Shown: in pieces, positions 25,792 through 34,453 of the stretch
Layout of the letters: the number at the start of each line of letters is the position of its first letter
Position numbering within the stretch: the first letter of the stretch is position 1
Assembly: GCF_001421885.1 (NCBI RefSeq)
Contig: NZ_LMLH01000003.1
Location: 254,148 to 318,147, forward strand
Length of the DNA: 64,000 bases
Direction: 5' to 3'
DNA from: Pseudomonas sp. Leaf48
GTDB lineage: Bacteria; Pseudomonadota; Gammaproteobacteria; Pseudomonadales; Pseudomonadaceae
Made by a program: the position numbers and the translations under genes
Notes under the pieces: generated by a model
Databases searched by the model: none
Seen by the model: the letters and a program-made list of their open reading frames with translations, nothing else
Told to the model about the DNA's origin: nothing

Positions 25792-26475
25792 TCAGATGGG
25801 CGTGAGGCAACCTTCCTGCAAGTGCAGGACGCGATCCATCTGGCGGGCCAGGTTCATGTCGTGGGTCACCACCAGAAACGCCGTGCGCATCGAGGTGCTG
25901 AGCTCCAGCATCAAGTCCTGAATGCCCTGGGCGGTGTGGGAGTCGAGGTTGCCGGTCGGCTCGTCGAGCATCACCAGGCCCGGCTTGTTCACCAGGGCAC
26001 GGGCAATGGCCACGCGCTGACGTTCACCACCGGACAATTCGGCCGGCTTGTGCTCCAGGCGATGGCCCAGCCCTACCCGCTCCAGCAATGCCGTGGCCCG
26101 TTGACGCGCCTCCGGGATCGCGGTCTTGCCGATCAGCAGCGGCATGCAGACGTTTTCCAGGGCGGTGAATTCCGGCAGCAAGTGGTGGAACTGGTAGACG
26201 AAACCGAGTGAACGGTTGCGCAACAGGCCGCGATTTTTCTCGCTGAGGGCGGAAAGTTCTTCACCATCGAGCCAGACGCTGCCCTGGGTCGGCGTATCGA
26301 GACCGCCCAACAGGTTGAGCAAGGTACTTTTGCCCGAACCCGAGGTGCCGACGATCGCCACGCGCTCCCCCGGGTGCAACTCCAGTTGCAGGCCGGCCAA
26401 CACTTGCACCGACTCCGGGCCCTCCTCGTAGGATTTGCCCAGGTTGCGGCAGCTCAAGATTGCTTTTTCACTCAT
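25792..26475 (-). CDS. lolD: Lipoprotein-releasing system ATP-binding protein
   Basis: A 227-residue ABC ATPase powering release of lipoproteins from the inner membrane to LolA. Walker [11 protein letters not shown]-loop [17 protein letters not shown], signature [15 protein letters not shown], Walker [13 protein letters not shown] and the H-loop VVTHD are all present. The ATG at 26475 ([20 protein letters not shown]) is preferred; another at 26490 overlaps the lolC stop. It is 7 bases from the upstream permease gene and so translationally linked to it. Confidence 0.96.
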   Translation of the reverse strand: MSEKAILSCRNLGKSYEEGPESVQVLAGLQLELHPGERVAIVGTSGSGKSTLLNLLGGLDTPTQGSVWLDGEELSALSEKNRGLLRNRSLGFVYQFHHLLPEFTALENVCMPLLIGKTAIPEARQRATALLERVGLGHRLEHKPAELSGGERQRVAIARALVNKPGLVMLDEPTGNLDSHTAQGIQDLMLELSTSMRTAFLVVTHDMNLARQMDRVLHLQEGCLTPI

Positions 26476-26482
26476 GCGTGAC

Positions 26483-27733
26483 TCACTCATAACGTAGCGC
26501 CTGCGCAGGCTGGGTGCGCGCGGCACGCCAGGCTGGATACAGGGTGGCGAGGAAACTCAGGACCAGCGCGGCGCCGCAGACCATCAAGACGTCCTGGCTC
26601 TGCACCTGCGACGGCAGGTAATCGATGAAGTACACGTCGGCGTTGAGGAATTTATGCCCGATCAGGCCTTCCAGCGCCGAGATCGCGGCGCTGACGTTCA
26701 GCGCGGCGAAGATTCCGACCACGGCACCAATGGCCGTACCGACCACGCCGATGACCGTGCCCTGGACCATGAACGTGCGCATGATCGTGCCCGGCGTGGC
26801 GCCCAGGGTGCGCAGGATCGCGATGTCGCCTTTCTTGTCGTTCACCACCATCACCAGCGTGGAAATGATGTTGAACGCAGCGACGGCGACGATCAGCAGC
26901 AACAGCAGGCCTATCATGGCTTTTTCCATGCGGATCGCCTGATACAGGTTGCCGTGGGTGCGGGTCCAGTCACGGGCGTAGTAGCGATCTTCACCGAGTT
27001 CCCGGGCGATGCTCCACGCGGTACGCGGGGCCTGGAACAGGTCATCGAACTTCAGGCGCAGGCCTTGCACCTGGTCCGGCTTCCAGCGATGCAGCCGCGC
27101 CAGGTCCTGAAGGTTGGTAACGCCCAGGTAGCCGTCGATCTCGCCGGCGCCGACATGGAAGATGCCAACCACGGTAAAGCGCTTCATGCGCGGGAACATC
27201 CCGGCCGGGGTCACGGTGACTTCCGGGGCGACAAAGGTCAGCTTGTCGCCGATGGCCGCACCGAGCTTGGCGGCGGCCTTGTCGCCGATGACGATGCCGA
27301 ATTCGCCCGGGACCAAGTCGTCGAGTTTGCCCTGCAGCATGAAGCGGTCGATGATCGACACCTGGCGCTCCAGCGCCGGATCGATGGCGTTGAGCAGGAC
27401 TTTCGAGACCTTGCCGTTGTTGGTCAGCAAGCCCTGCATCTGGGTGAACGGCGCAACGGCCGTCACCTGCGGGTTCTGCTTGACCTTGGCGGCCAGGCTC
27501 TGCCAGTCATTGACCGGCTCGCCGGACTCGATGGTCGCGTGGGGCACCATGCCCAGCACACGGGTGCGCATCTCATGATCGAAGCCGTTCATGACCGACA
27601 AGACCACGATCATCACGACCACGCCAAGGGCGAGCCCGATCATCGAAGTCAGGGAAATGAACGACACGAAGTGATTGCGACGCTTTGCACGGGTGTAACG
27701 CGTGCCGATAAATACGAAGAGAGGTCTGAACAT
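26483..27733 (-). CDS. lolC: Lipoprotein-releasing system permease (LolC-type)
   Basis: A 416-residue FtsX-type permease with the same plan as the paralogue at 24482: N-terminal TM, a periplasmic domain of about 220 residues and three C-terminal TMs, ending [18 protein letters not shown]. The two proteins share [18 protein letters not shown] and [16 protein letters not shown], and VMNGF after TM1. Pseudomonads carry two such genes around lolD. It is the first gene of the three-gene minus-strand unit, and its start is 94 bases from the divergent PilZ gene. Confidence 0.93.
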   Translation of the reverse strand: MFRPLFVFIGTRYTRAKRRNHFVSFISLTSMIGLALGVVVMIVVLSVMNGFDHEMRTRVLGMVPHATIESGEPVNDWQSLAAKVKQNPQVTAVAPFTQMQGLLTNNGKVSKVLLNAIDPALERQVSIIDRFMLQGKLDDLVPGEFGIVIGDKAAAKLGAAIGDKLTFVAPEVTVTPAGMFPRMKRFTVVGIFHVGAGEIDGYLGVTNLQDLARLHRWKPDQVQGLRLKFDDLFQAPRTAWSIARELGEDRYYARDWTRTHGNLYQAIRMEKAMIGLLLLLIVAVAAFNIISTLVMVVNDKKGDIAILRTLGATPGTIMRTFMVQGTVIGVVGTAIGAVVGIFAALNVSAAISALEGLIGHKFLNADVYFIDYLPSQVQSQDVLMVCGAALVLSFLATLYPAWRAARTQPAQALRYE

Positions 27734-27827
27734 GTCGGGGCTTGTTCGGAGGGAAAAGGAACGTCCTTGTGGCGGGGGTCGAAAACCAGCTTTACACTCA
27801 GACCACCGCCGCTACCATGGGTTCGCC

Positions 27828-28409
27828 ATGTCGACATTAGATGAAGAAGATCGCCGCGAATACTACCGTATCGAGGACACGATCGCACTGGAAATTCGGC
27901 CCCTGTCCGCTCTCGAAGCCGCAGGACAGGAAGTGTTGCAGGATGCTTCCCCGCTCTTCAACCTGCTCAGCGAACTGCACCTGAGCGAATTCGAGTCGCA
28001 ACACCTGTTGCGCCAGATCAGCGAACGCGACCGCAACACCGCGGCGTTCCTCAAATCCCAGAATAAACGCATCGACTTGCTCAGCCAGGTGATCGCCATC
28101 ACCGTGCTCGGCCAGATCGGCGAACCGCAGCCTGTCGTCATCTCCGAGGGCGGTATCGAATTTCAACATCCAACACCTATCGACACCGGCGCTCACCTGT
28201 CGGTCAAACTGGTATTGATGCCCCAAGCCCTGGGTTTGTTGCTGCGGGCTCGCGTTACCCATTGCGACCGCAAGGGCGATGGTTATGACGTCGGCACCGA
28301 GTTCGAACACCTGACCGATGCCCAGCGCCAACTGCTGGCACGCCACATCTTGCACAAGCAGGCCCAGGAACGACGCCTGGCCCGCGAACACAACGAATCA
28401 GGCATTTAA
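27828..28409 (+). CDS. PilZ-domain protein (putative c-di-GMP receptor)
   Basis: A 193-residue cytoplasmic protein. The N-terminus carries DRREYYRIEDTIALEI with an R-x3-R-like pattern (RREYYR). The C-terminal half has a PilZ-like barrel (PIDTGAHLSVKLVLMP, RARVTHCDRKGDGYDVGTEFEHL) and a basic C-terminal helix. The usual D/N-x-S-x-x-G motif of c-di-GMP binders is only loosely matched (PIDTGAHL), so ligand binding is uncertain. It matches PA2989 in my recollection of PAO1 order. Fourteen bases separate it from the phosphodiesterase gene, so the two may form an operon. Confidence 0.78.
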   Translation: MSTLDEEDRREYYRIEDTIALEIRPLSALEAAGQEVLQDASPLFNLLSELHLSEFESQHLLRQISERDRNTAAFLKSQNKRIDLLSQVIAITVLGQIGEPQPVVISEGGIEFQHPTPIDTGAHLSVKLVLMPQALGLLLRARVTHCDRKGDGYDVGTEFEHLTDAQRQLLARHILHKQAQERRLAREHNESGI

Positions 28410-28423
28410 CTTAAGGAACAACC

Positions 28424-29146
28424 GTGACCCTCATCTACGGCCATCGCGGCGCCAAGGGCGAAGCACCGGAAAACACCCTGACCAGTTTTCAGGAGTGCCT
28501 CAAGCACGGCGTGCGCCGTTGCGAACTGGACCTGCACCTGTCCAGGGACGGCGAACTGATGGTCATCCATGACCCGACCCTCAAGCGCACCACCGACCGA
28601 CGCGGCAAGGTCGCCGAGCACCCGGCGGCTGACCTGGTCACTTACGACGCGCGCAAGGGCGGCCCGGGCTGGATCAAGCCCTGCCCGATTCCAACCCTGG
28701 AAGAACTGTTCGAGAAGTGCGACTTCGACCACTGGCAACTGGAAGTCAAAAGCGCGTCACGCACTCGCGCAGCGACCACCGTGCTGGCGATTCGCGAAAT
28801 GGCGCAACGCCACGGCGTGATGGACAAGGTGACCATCACCTCGAGTTCGCGGGAAGTGTTGAAAGCGGCGCTGGACCTGGTGCCGGACGTTTCACGAGGG
28901 CTGGTGGCCGAATACGCCTGGCTCGACCCGCTGAAGGTCGCGCAAAGCTACGGCTGTGAAATTCTGGCGTTGAACTGGACCCTGTGCACGCCGGAACGCC
29001 TGCAGAAGGCGCAGCGTCAGGGGCTGCATGTGTCGGTGTGGACCGTCAACGAGCCTGCGCTGATGCGCAGACTCGCCGACTTCGGCGTTGACAGCCTGAT
29101 TACAGACTTTCCCGGTTTGGCCAGCGCCACGCTCGAGAATTGCTGA
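28424..29146 (+). CDS. Glycerophosphodiester phosphodiesterase
   Basis: A 240-residue cytoplasmic GDPD of the UgpQ type that splits glycerophosphodiesters to glycerol-3-phosphate and an alcohol. The catalytic HRGAKGEAPENT, the metal ligands of CELDLHLSRDGELMVIHDPTL and the late WTVNEP are visible. There is no signal peptide. The start is a GTG at 28424 with AAGGA 6 bases upstream. A GC-rich hairpin (29154-29184) lies between it and the convergent sthA but has no clear T-run. Confidence 0.93.
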   Translation: MTLIYGHRGAKGEAPENTLTSFQECLKHGVRRCELDLHLSRDGELMVIHDPTLKRTTDRRGKVAEHPAADLVTYDARKGGPGWIKPCPIPTLEELFEKCDFDHWQLEVKSASRTRAATTVLAIREMAQRHGVMDKVTITSSSREVLKAALDLVPDVSRGLVAEYAWLDPLKVAQSYGCEILALNWTLCTPERLQKAQRQGLHVSVWTVNEPALMRRLADFGVDSLITDFPGLASATLENC

Positions 29147-29188
29147 AATCGGTCTCCCCGGCCGGCTCAGGCCACCGGCCGGAGCCCG

Positions 29189-30583
29189 TCAAAAAAGCCG
29201 GTTGAGGCCGTCGTACGCGGCGACCCGATAGGCTTCGGCCATGGTCGGGTAGTTGAACGTGGTGTTGACGAAGTACTTCAACGTGTTCAGTTCGCCCGGC
29301 TGGTTCATGATCGCCTGACCGATGTGCACGATCTCCGACGCCTGATAACCGAAGCAGTGAACGCCCAGCACTTCAAGGGTTTCCCGGTGGAACAGGATCT
29401 TCAGCATGCCCTGAGGCTCGCCGGCGATCTGCGCACGCGCCATGCTCTTGAAGAACGCCTTGCCCACTTCATACGGCACTTTGGCCTGGGTCAGTTCCTG
29501 CTCGTTCTTGCCGATCGAGCTGATCTCCGGAATGGTGTAGATCCCGGTCGGCACATCGTTGACGAAACGCCAGCTGCCGTTATCGACGATGCTGCCAGCG
29601 GCGGAACGCCCCTGGTCATGGGCGGCACTGGCCAGGCTCGGCCAGCCGATCACATCGCCGGCACCGTAGATGTTCGGCACGCAGGTGCGGTAGGCCTCAT
29701 CGACTTCGATCTGACCACGACTGTTGACCTTGACGCCGATGTTCTCCAGTCCCAACTGATCGGTGTTGCCGGTACGACCGTTGCACCAGAGCAAGGCATC
29801 GGCCTTGATCTTCTTGCCGGACTTCAGATGCAGGATCACACCGTTGTCCACGCCTTCGACGCGGTCGTACTCTTCGTTGTGGCGAACGGTGATGTTGTTG
29901 TTGCTGAAGTGGTAGCTCAGGGCCTGGGAAATTTCCGAGTCGAGGAAGCTCAGCAACTGACCACGGTTGTCCACCAACTCGACCAGCACACCCAGGCCAC
30001 TGAAGATCGAGGCATATTCACATCCGATCACGCCGGCGCCGTAAACGATGAGTTTGCGCGGGGTGTGACCGAGGCTGAGGATGGTGTCGCTATCGTAGAT
30101 ACGCGGATGGTGGAAATCGATGTCGGCCGGGCGATACGGGCGCGAACCGGTGGCGATGATGATGTGCTTGGCGACTAGTTTTTCCACCACGCCATTGGCG
30201 CAGACCACTTCGATGGTTTGCTCGTCGGCGAAGCTGCCGGTGCCGAAGAACACGTCGACGCGGTTGCGGGCGTAATAGCCGGTGCGCGAAGCAACTTGCT
30301 TGGAGATGACTTTCTCGGCGCTTTTCAGAACGTCCGGAAACGAGAACCAGCGCGGCTCACCAATGGCCCGGAACATCGGATTGGTGTTGAACTGCATGAT
30401 CTGCCGCACCGAGTGACGCAGTGCCTTGGACGGGATGGTGCCCAAGTGAGTGCAGTTGCCGCCGACCTGCCGACGGCTGTCGACCATCGCGACCTTGCGT
30501 CCCGCCTTGGCGGCATTCATTGCCGCGCCTTCCCCCGCCGGGCCGGAACCCAACACCACCACGTCGTAGTTGTAGACAGCCAT
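29189..30583 (-). CDS. sthA: Soluble pyridine nucleotide transhydrogenase
   Basis: A 464-residue FAD enzyme that transfers hydride between NADPH and NAD+. FAD-binding [20 protein letters not shown] is at the N-terminus and the NAD-binding [17 protein letters not shown] near residue 185. The position of the disulfide in related reductases reads [14 protein letters not shown]: only one of the two Cys is kept, typical of SthA and distinguishing it from lipoamide dehydrogenase. The C-terminal dimer domain has [22 protein letters not shown] lies before the ATG. It is convergent with the GDPD gene. Confidence 0.97.
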   Translation of the reverse strand: MAVYNYDVVVLGSGPAGEGAAMNAAKAGRKVAMVDSRRQVGGNCTHLGTIPSKALRHSVRQIMQFNTNPMFRAIGEPRWFSFPDVLKSAEKVISKQVASRTGYYARNRVDVFFGTGSFADEQTIEVVCANGVVEKLVAKHIIIATGSRPYRPADIDFHHPRIYDSDTILSLGHTPRKLIVYGAGVIGCEYASIFSGLGVLVELVDNRGQLLSFLDSEISQALSYHFSNNNITVRHNEEYDRVEGVDNGVILHLKSGKKIKADALLWCNGRTGNTDQLGLENIGVKVNSRGQIEVDEAYRTCVPNIYGAGDVIGWPSLASAAHDQGRSAAGSIVDNGSWRFVNDVPTGIYTIPEISSIGKNEQELTQAKVPYEVGKAFFKSMARAQIAGEPQGMLKILFHRETLEVLGVHCFGYQASEIVHIGQAIMNQPGELNTLKYFVNTTFNYPTMAEAYRVAAYDGLNRLF

Positions 30584-30790
30584 GCGTACTCCTCAGAACA
30601 GGCCGCGGCGCCCTCGGCACCTGCGGCTAAATCACGCCGATCTGCGGCGTGAAGGAACAATTTGGGGTCAGTGCAGAACCCGGACACAGTCTATAGAAGC
30701 GTCAACGCCGGGCACATTAACCCTTGGTCGCGTCGTAGGCTAGTTTTGCCTGCACTACAACGCCAGATTTCAATGCCCTAATCGCCGCGA

Positions 30791-31831
30791 TTACTCGGTT
30801 TTTTCGCCACTCATGCGGGCAAAAGCGTGACTGCTGCGCGTGACGAAACCTGTATCGGCACGAATGACAAAGAATGCACCGATATCATGTTTTTCAGCGT
30901 AGTCCCAGCCTCGCTCCGGGCCGAGGATCAGCAACAGCGTCGATAAGCCATCGGCCATCAGGGCTGAAGGATGAATCACCGTGACCGAGGCAAGGGTATG
31001 TGAGACCGGCGCCCCGGTGCGCGCATCGAAGGTGTGGGAAAAACGCCGGCCGTCCTGTTCGAAATAATTACGGTAGTCGCCAGATGTTGACAGTCCGAAA
31101 CCGTCGACAGCAATGATGCGCTCCACCACTTGCCGGTCATCCCGTGGTTCTTCCAGGGCGATGCGCCACGGCGCACCATCGGGCTTGCGACCGGACGCCT
31201 TGAGCTCTCCGGTGACTTCAACGAGGTAATCGTGGATGCCGGACTGATCAAGTTTTGCGGCAATGGTGTCGACGGCGTAACCGGCAGCGACGCTGTTGAA
31301 GTCGACTTCGACGGCAGCGTCCTTGCACAGCTGGTCACCCTCGATACGCAGATGGGCATGACCGACCCGCTGCCGCACCTCGGCCAGCGCTTGCGCACCT
31401 GGGACTTTTTCCTCGCGAGCTTGCGGGCCGAACCCCCAGAGGTTTAGCAGCGGTTCCACGGTCAAATCGAAGGAACCTTCGCTTTGCCGGGACAACTGCT
31501 CGCCGACGCGGACCAGTTCGAGAATCGGTGCGGGCATGGCCTGACAGTGGTTCGCGGGCAAGGCGTTGAAGCGTTCTATGTCGGAGTCACTGCGGTAAGT
31601 CGACATTTGGCGGTCGACCTCAGAAAGGATCTTCTCGACTTCGGCGCGGACGTTTTCCGGGGCAGGAAGACCAGCGTGACGGACGTACTTGATCGAATAC
31701 GTACTGCCCATGGTCGGGCCGCTGATGCTCTCCATAGAGTCGCCGCTGCCGCAGCCAGACAAGGCAACGCACAACACCAGCAACGAACCCATGCACCCAC
31801 TAGACAAATCCACCCCCTGACGCCCCACCAC
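30791..31831 (-). CDS. apbE: ApbE-type FAD:protein FMN transferase lipoprotein
   Basis: A 346-residue lipoprotein that attaches FMN to Thr/Ser of target proteins in or facing the periplasm. The GTG at 31831 is chosen because AGGGG lies 7 bases upstream and it gives a charged signal peptide ending LSGC (Cys27). Family segments are GPTMGSTYSIKY, VDFNSVAAGYAVDTIAAKL, HTFDARTGAPVSHTLASVTV and LMADGLSTLLLILG, the last carrying metal ligands. In PAO1 the equivalent gene, as I recall, adjoins the nqr operon for the Na+-translocating NADH dehydrogenase, the usual ApbE target; no nqr gene is found here, so the substrate must be encoded elsewhere. Confidence 0.92.
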   Translation of the reverse strand: MVGRQGVDLSSGCMGSLLVLCVALSGCGSGDSMESISGPTMGSTYSIKYVRHAGLPAPENVRAEVEKILSEVDRQMSTYRSDSDIERFNALPANHCQAMPAPILELVRVGEQLSRQSEGSFDLTVEPLLNLWGFGPQAREEKVPGAQALAEVRQRVGHAHLRIEGDQLCKDAAVEVDFNSVAAGYAVDTIAAKLDQSGIHDYLVEVTGELKASGRKPDGAPWRIALEEPRDDRQVVERIIAVDGFGLSTSGDYRNYFEQDGRRFSHTFDARTGAPVSHTLASVTVIHPSALMADGLSTLLLILGPERGWDYAEKHDIGAFFVIRADTGFVTRSSHAFARMSGEKTE

Positions 31832-31858
31832 AAAGTCGCCCCTATTATGCGGTACAAC

Positions 31859-31886
31859 TGTAGGAGCGAGCATGCTCGCGAAGGAC
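31859..31886. repeat. REP element
   Basis: TGTAGGAGCGAGCATGCTCG followed by CGAAGGA, upstream of the apbE start. It is the same family as 20709-20736, with a GCGAGCATGCTCGC palindrome. Confidence 0.75.
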
Positions 31887-31948
31887 ATCAGGGCGCCACG
31901 CTTACCCAGCCAATCCTCATAATCGTTAGCGTAGTCCATTACCAAAAC

Positions 31949-32467
31949 CTAAAAATCATCCCCCAGCATGATAACGACGCCATAGTGAAAGGGTCTGTCA
32001 GCCATTGCTCGAGTAATATGGGATGCACATTTAAGCGGACTCTTTCCGGTCGACTTTATGCCATGGGTTCGTTGAGGAATTGTTTGCGGCGTAAATGCAA
32101 AAGGATCAAATTCTTTTGCCACTTTAAGGCTCGTGGAAAACTCGAATGCCTCGTTCGCGCCTTGATAAGAAAAACTGTGTTTTGCCTGCGTTGAAAGTTT
32201 TCCCCTGGCAAACGCTGGAATCTCCTCGCGCAGCACAAACGAAAGGTAGTCCCAGGGCCTAATGACATACTTTTCATCAAGCCCATTGACGTCCCAACTG
32301 GCAGCGGTGAGTCTGAAGGTCTCTGCGGTAGAGTTGCAAATATAGAACATGACGTGACTGTGTGAAGTCACCTGCATTACCTTCTTCCATACTCCCTCCT
32401 CTTCTTCCGTTGCCTGATCGATAGCTGTTTGAAAATCTCCGCTATTGTTATCGCCCGTATCGTCCAT
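31949..32467 (-). CDS. Orphan protein of unknown function
   Basis: A 172-residue soluble protein that I do not recognise. The first 25 residues are very acidic (MDDTGDNNSGDF, ATEEEEG). The remainder alternates beta-like segments rich in aromatics: SHVMFYICNSTAETFRLTAAS, WDVNGLDEKYVIRPWDYLSF, HSFSYQGANEAFEFSTSL, then PFHYGVVIMLGDDF at the end. There is no signal peptide, membrane segment or catalytic motif. A-rich codons contrast with its neighbours, suggesting recent acquisition. AGAG lies before the ATG. It is followed by apbE on the same strand, about 120 bases away. The beta-rich layout recalls small lectin- or cytolysin-like folds, but this is a guess only. Confidence 0.7.
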   Translation of the reverse strand: MDDTGDNNSGDFQTAIDQATEEEEGVWKKVMQVTSHSHVMFYICNSTAETFRLTAASWDVNGLDEKYVIRPWDYLSFVLREEIPAFARGKLSTQAKHSFSYQGANEAFEFSTSLKVAKEFDPFAFTPQTIPQRTHGIKSTGKSPLKCASHITRAMADRPFHYGVVIMLGDDF

Positions 32468-32580
32468 GATATTTTCTCTGGGGTTATTGGTTTACCTGAA
32501 AATAATACACCCTCGACTTTCAAGACATAGTGCATGTGTAATGACTTATTGCGCATGCGTCGATGCGGGGCGCACAAACA

Positions 32581-32610
32581 AAAACGCCCCGACCAAAGTC
32601 GGGGCGTTTT
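32581..32610. terminator. Bidirectional terminator between gap and the orphan gene
   Basis: AAAACGCCCCGAC (32581-32593) and GTCGGGGCGTTTT (32598-32610) form a perfect 13-base stem with a CAAA loop, 16 bases past the gap stop. Confidence 0.9.
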
Positions 32611-32626
32611 CATGTACTGCTAGTGC

Positions 32627-34075
32627 TTAGCGCGGGAACGCTGGCGGGTTTACACCGGCCATGTCTTCCATCACGCGAACGACCTGGCAGCTGTAGCCAA
32701 ACTCGTTGTCGTACCACACGTACAGAACAACGCGGTTGTCCTGGGTGATGGTCGCTTCTGCGTCCACCACGCCTGCGTGGCGCGAGCCAACGAAGTCGGT
32801 GGAAACCACTTCCTGGGAATTGACGTAGTCGATCTGCTTGTGCAGATCCGAGTGCATGGCCATCTGGCGCAGGTACTCGTTGATCTCTTCGCGGGTGGTG
32901 GCTTTCTCAAGGTTCAGGTTGAGAATGGCCATCGACACGTTTGGCGTCGGAACGCGGATCGCGTTACCGGTCAGCTTGCCCTTGAGCACTGGCAGTGCCT
33001 TGGCGGCTGCGGTGGCGGCACCGGTCTCGGTGATAACCATGTTCAGCGGCGCGGCGCGGCCACGACGGCTGCCCTTGTGGAAGTTGTCGATCAGGTTCTG
33101 GTCGTTGGTGAACGAGTGAACGGTTTCGACGTGGCCGTTGACGATGCCGAACTTGTCATTCACAGCTTTCAGCACCGGCACAATGGCGTTGGTGGTGCAG
33201 GAGGCCGCCGAGATGATCTTGTCGTCAGGGCTGATGTCGCCATGGTTGATGCCGTGAACGATGTTCTTCAGCGCGCCCTTGCCAGGTGCGGTGAGGATCA
33301 CGCGGGCAGCGCCCGGGCAGTTCAGGTGCTGGCCCAGACCGTCGGCGTCACGCCATACACCGGTATTGTCGACGATCAGAGCGTTTTCGATGCCGTACTG
33401 GGTGTAGTCGACTTCGGCCGGGCTCTTGGCGTAGATAACCTGGATCAGGTTGCCGTTGGCAGTGATGGTGTTGTTGGCTTCATCAATGGTGATGGTGCCA
33501 TCGAACGGACCGTGTACGGAGTCACGACGCAGCAGGCTTGCACGCTTGACCAGATCGTTTTCGGCGCCCTTGCGGACAACGATGGCGCGCAGACGCAGGC
33601 CGTCGCCACCACCGGTTTTCTCGATCAGGATGCGCGCCAGCAGACGGCCGATACGACCGAAGCCGTACAGGACAACGTCGGTGCCTTTGCGGGCGCAAGC
33701 GTTCTGCTGGCCAACCACGTCAGCCAGTTCTTCACGGACGAACTGCTCGGCAGTACGGCCATTGGCTTCGGCCTTGAATTTGGCTGCCAGCTTGCCCAGG
33801 TCTACCGAAGCAGAGCCCAGTTTGAGCTCGCTCATCGCCTTGAGCAGCGGGAATGTTTCGTGGACGGACAGCTCACTGTCGTCGGACTGACGGTGACGAG
33901 CAAAGCGGTGAGCTTTGAGAATCGCAATGACTGAACGGTTGATCAGGCTGCGGCCATAGATCGAGCTCACCACGTTGTTATTGCGGTAGAGCTGACCGAT
34001 AAGCGGAATCATCGCTTCTGCGAGTGCTTCACGGTCGATCCATTCACCAAGACACTGGTCGGGCTTCTGAGTCAC
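32627..34075 (-). CDS. gap: Long-form glyceraldehyde-3-phosphate dehydrogenase
   Basis: A 482-residue protein: about 125 N-terminal residues absent from ordinary GAPDH (MTQKPDQCLGEWIDREALAE onward) precede a complete GAPDH with the Rossmann motif YGFGRIGRLLARIL, the catalytic Cys in SAASCTTNAIVPVLKAV, and WYDNEFGYSCQVVRV at the end. The GTG at 34075 is chosen because GGAAGG sits 5 bases upstream, which the ATG at 34090 lacks. This matches the type of PA3001. It may serve glycolysis or gluconeogenesis; the N-terminal extension may be regulatory. It is divergent from mfd. Confidence 0.93.
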   Translation of the reverse strand: MTQKPDQCLGEWIDREALAEAMIPLIGQLYRNNNVVSSIYGRSLINRSVIAILKAHRFARHRQSDDSELSVHETFPLLKAMSELKLGSASVDLGKLAAKFKAEANGRTAEQFVREELADVVGQQNACARKGTDVVLYGFGRIGRLLARILIEKTGGGDGLRLRAIVVRKGAENDLVKRASLLRRDSVHGPFDGTITIDEANNTITANGNLIQVIYAKSPAEVDYTQYGIENALIVDNTGVWRDADGLGQHLNCPGAARVILTAPGKGALKNIVHGINHGDISPDDKIISAASCTTNAIVPVLKAVNDKFGIVNGHVETVHSFTNDQNLIDNFHKGSRRGRAAPLNMVITETGAATAAAKALPVLKGKLTGNAIRVPTPNVSMAILNLNLEKATTREEINEYLRQMAMHSDLHKQIDYVNSQEVVSTDFVGSRHAGVVDAEATITQDNRVVLYVWYDNEFGYSCQVVRVMEDMAGVNPPAFPR

Positions 34076-34453
34076 GGGAACCTTCCACATGTAGGGGCAG
34101 AAAAAAGGGGCTACATTATGCCGCCGAGTGACGCGTGTAGCAATGCGCGCCTGTCGTGCGATCCGTAACATTTTCCCGTCCAAAAAATTTTCGCAGCGCT
34201 AAGGCCCAATAAAACCGGGGCTTTCAGAAGAGTCAATTTTTTGGAGGCGCTGCTACCTTGTCCGTAACCCTCCGTAACACCCATTGGTTTTATCACTACA
34301 TAATCGGTTTTTATTGTTAAAAAACCGGGTTTATTTGTCTTTACCACTACATTTCGCCAAACCTGTGGATTAGACACAGTCTGCAACTGACAGGCGGCAC
34401 TCCGGGCCGCTACAATTACCGACTTTGTCGCAACGCTTGGAGCTCAACCTTCC
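34076..34453. other. Divergent intergenic region between gap and mfd
   Basis: About 380 bases without a gene and with an AT-rich core. Two copies of TTTA(T/C)CACTACAT (near 34289-34301 and 34340-34352) flank an inverted repeat CGGTTTTT/AAAAACCG (34305-34327). The block lies about 215 bases upstream of gap and 100 bases before mfd, and may be a regulator site. A probable mfd promoter follows. Confidence 0.55.
34387..34416 (+). promoter_or_regulatory. Probable sigma-70 promoter of mfd
   Basis: CTGACA (34387-34392) and TACAAT (34411-34416) are separated by 18 bases. The -10 lies 37 bases before the GTG start of mfd. Confidence 0.45.
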
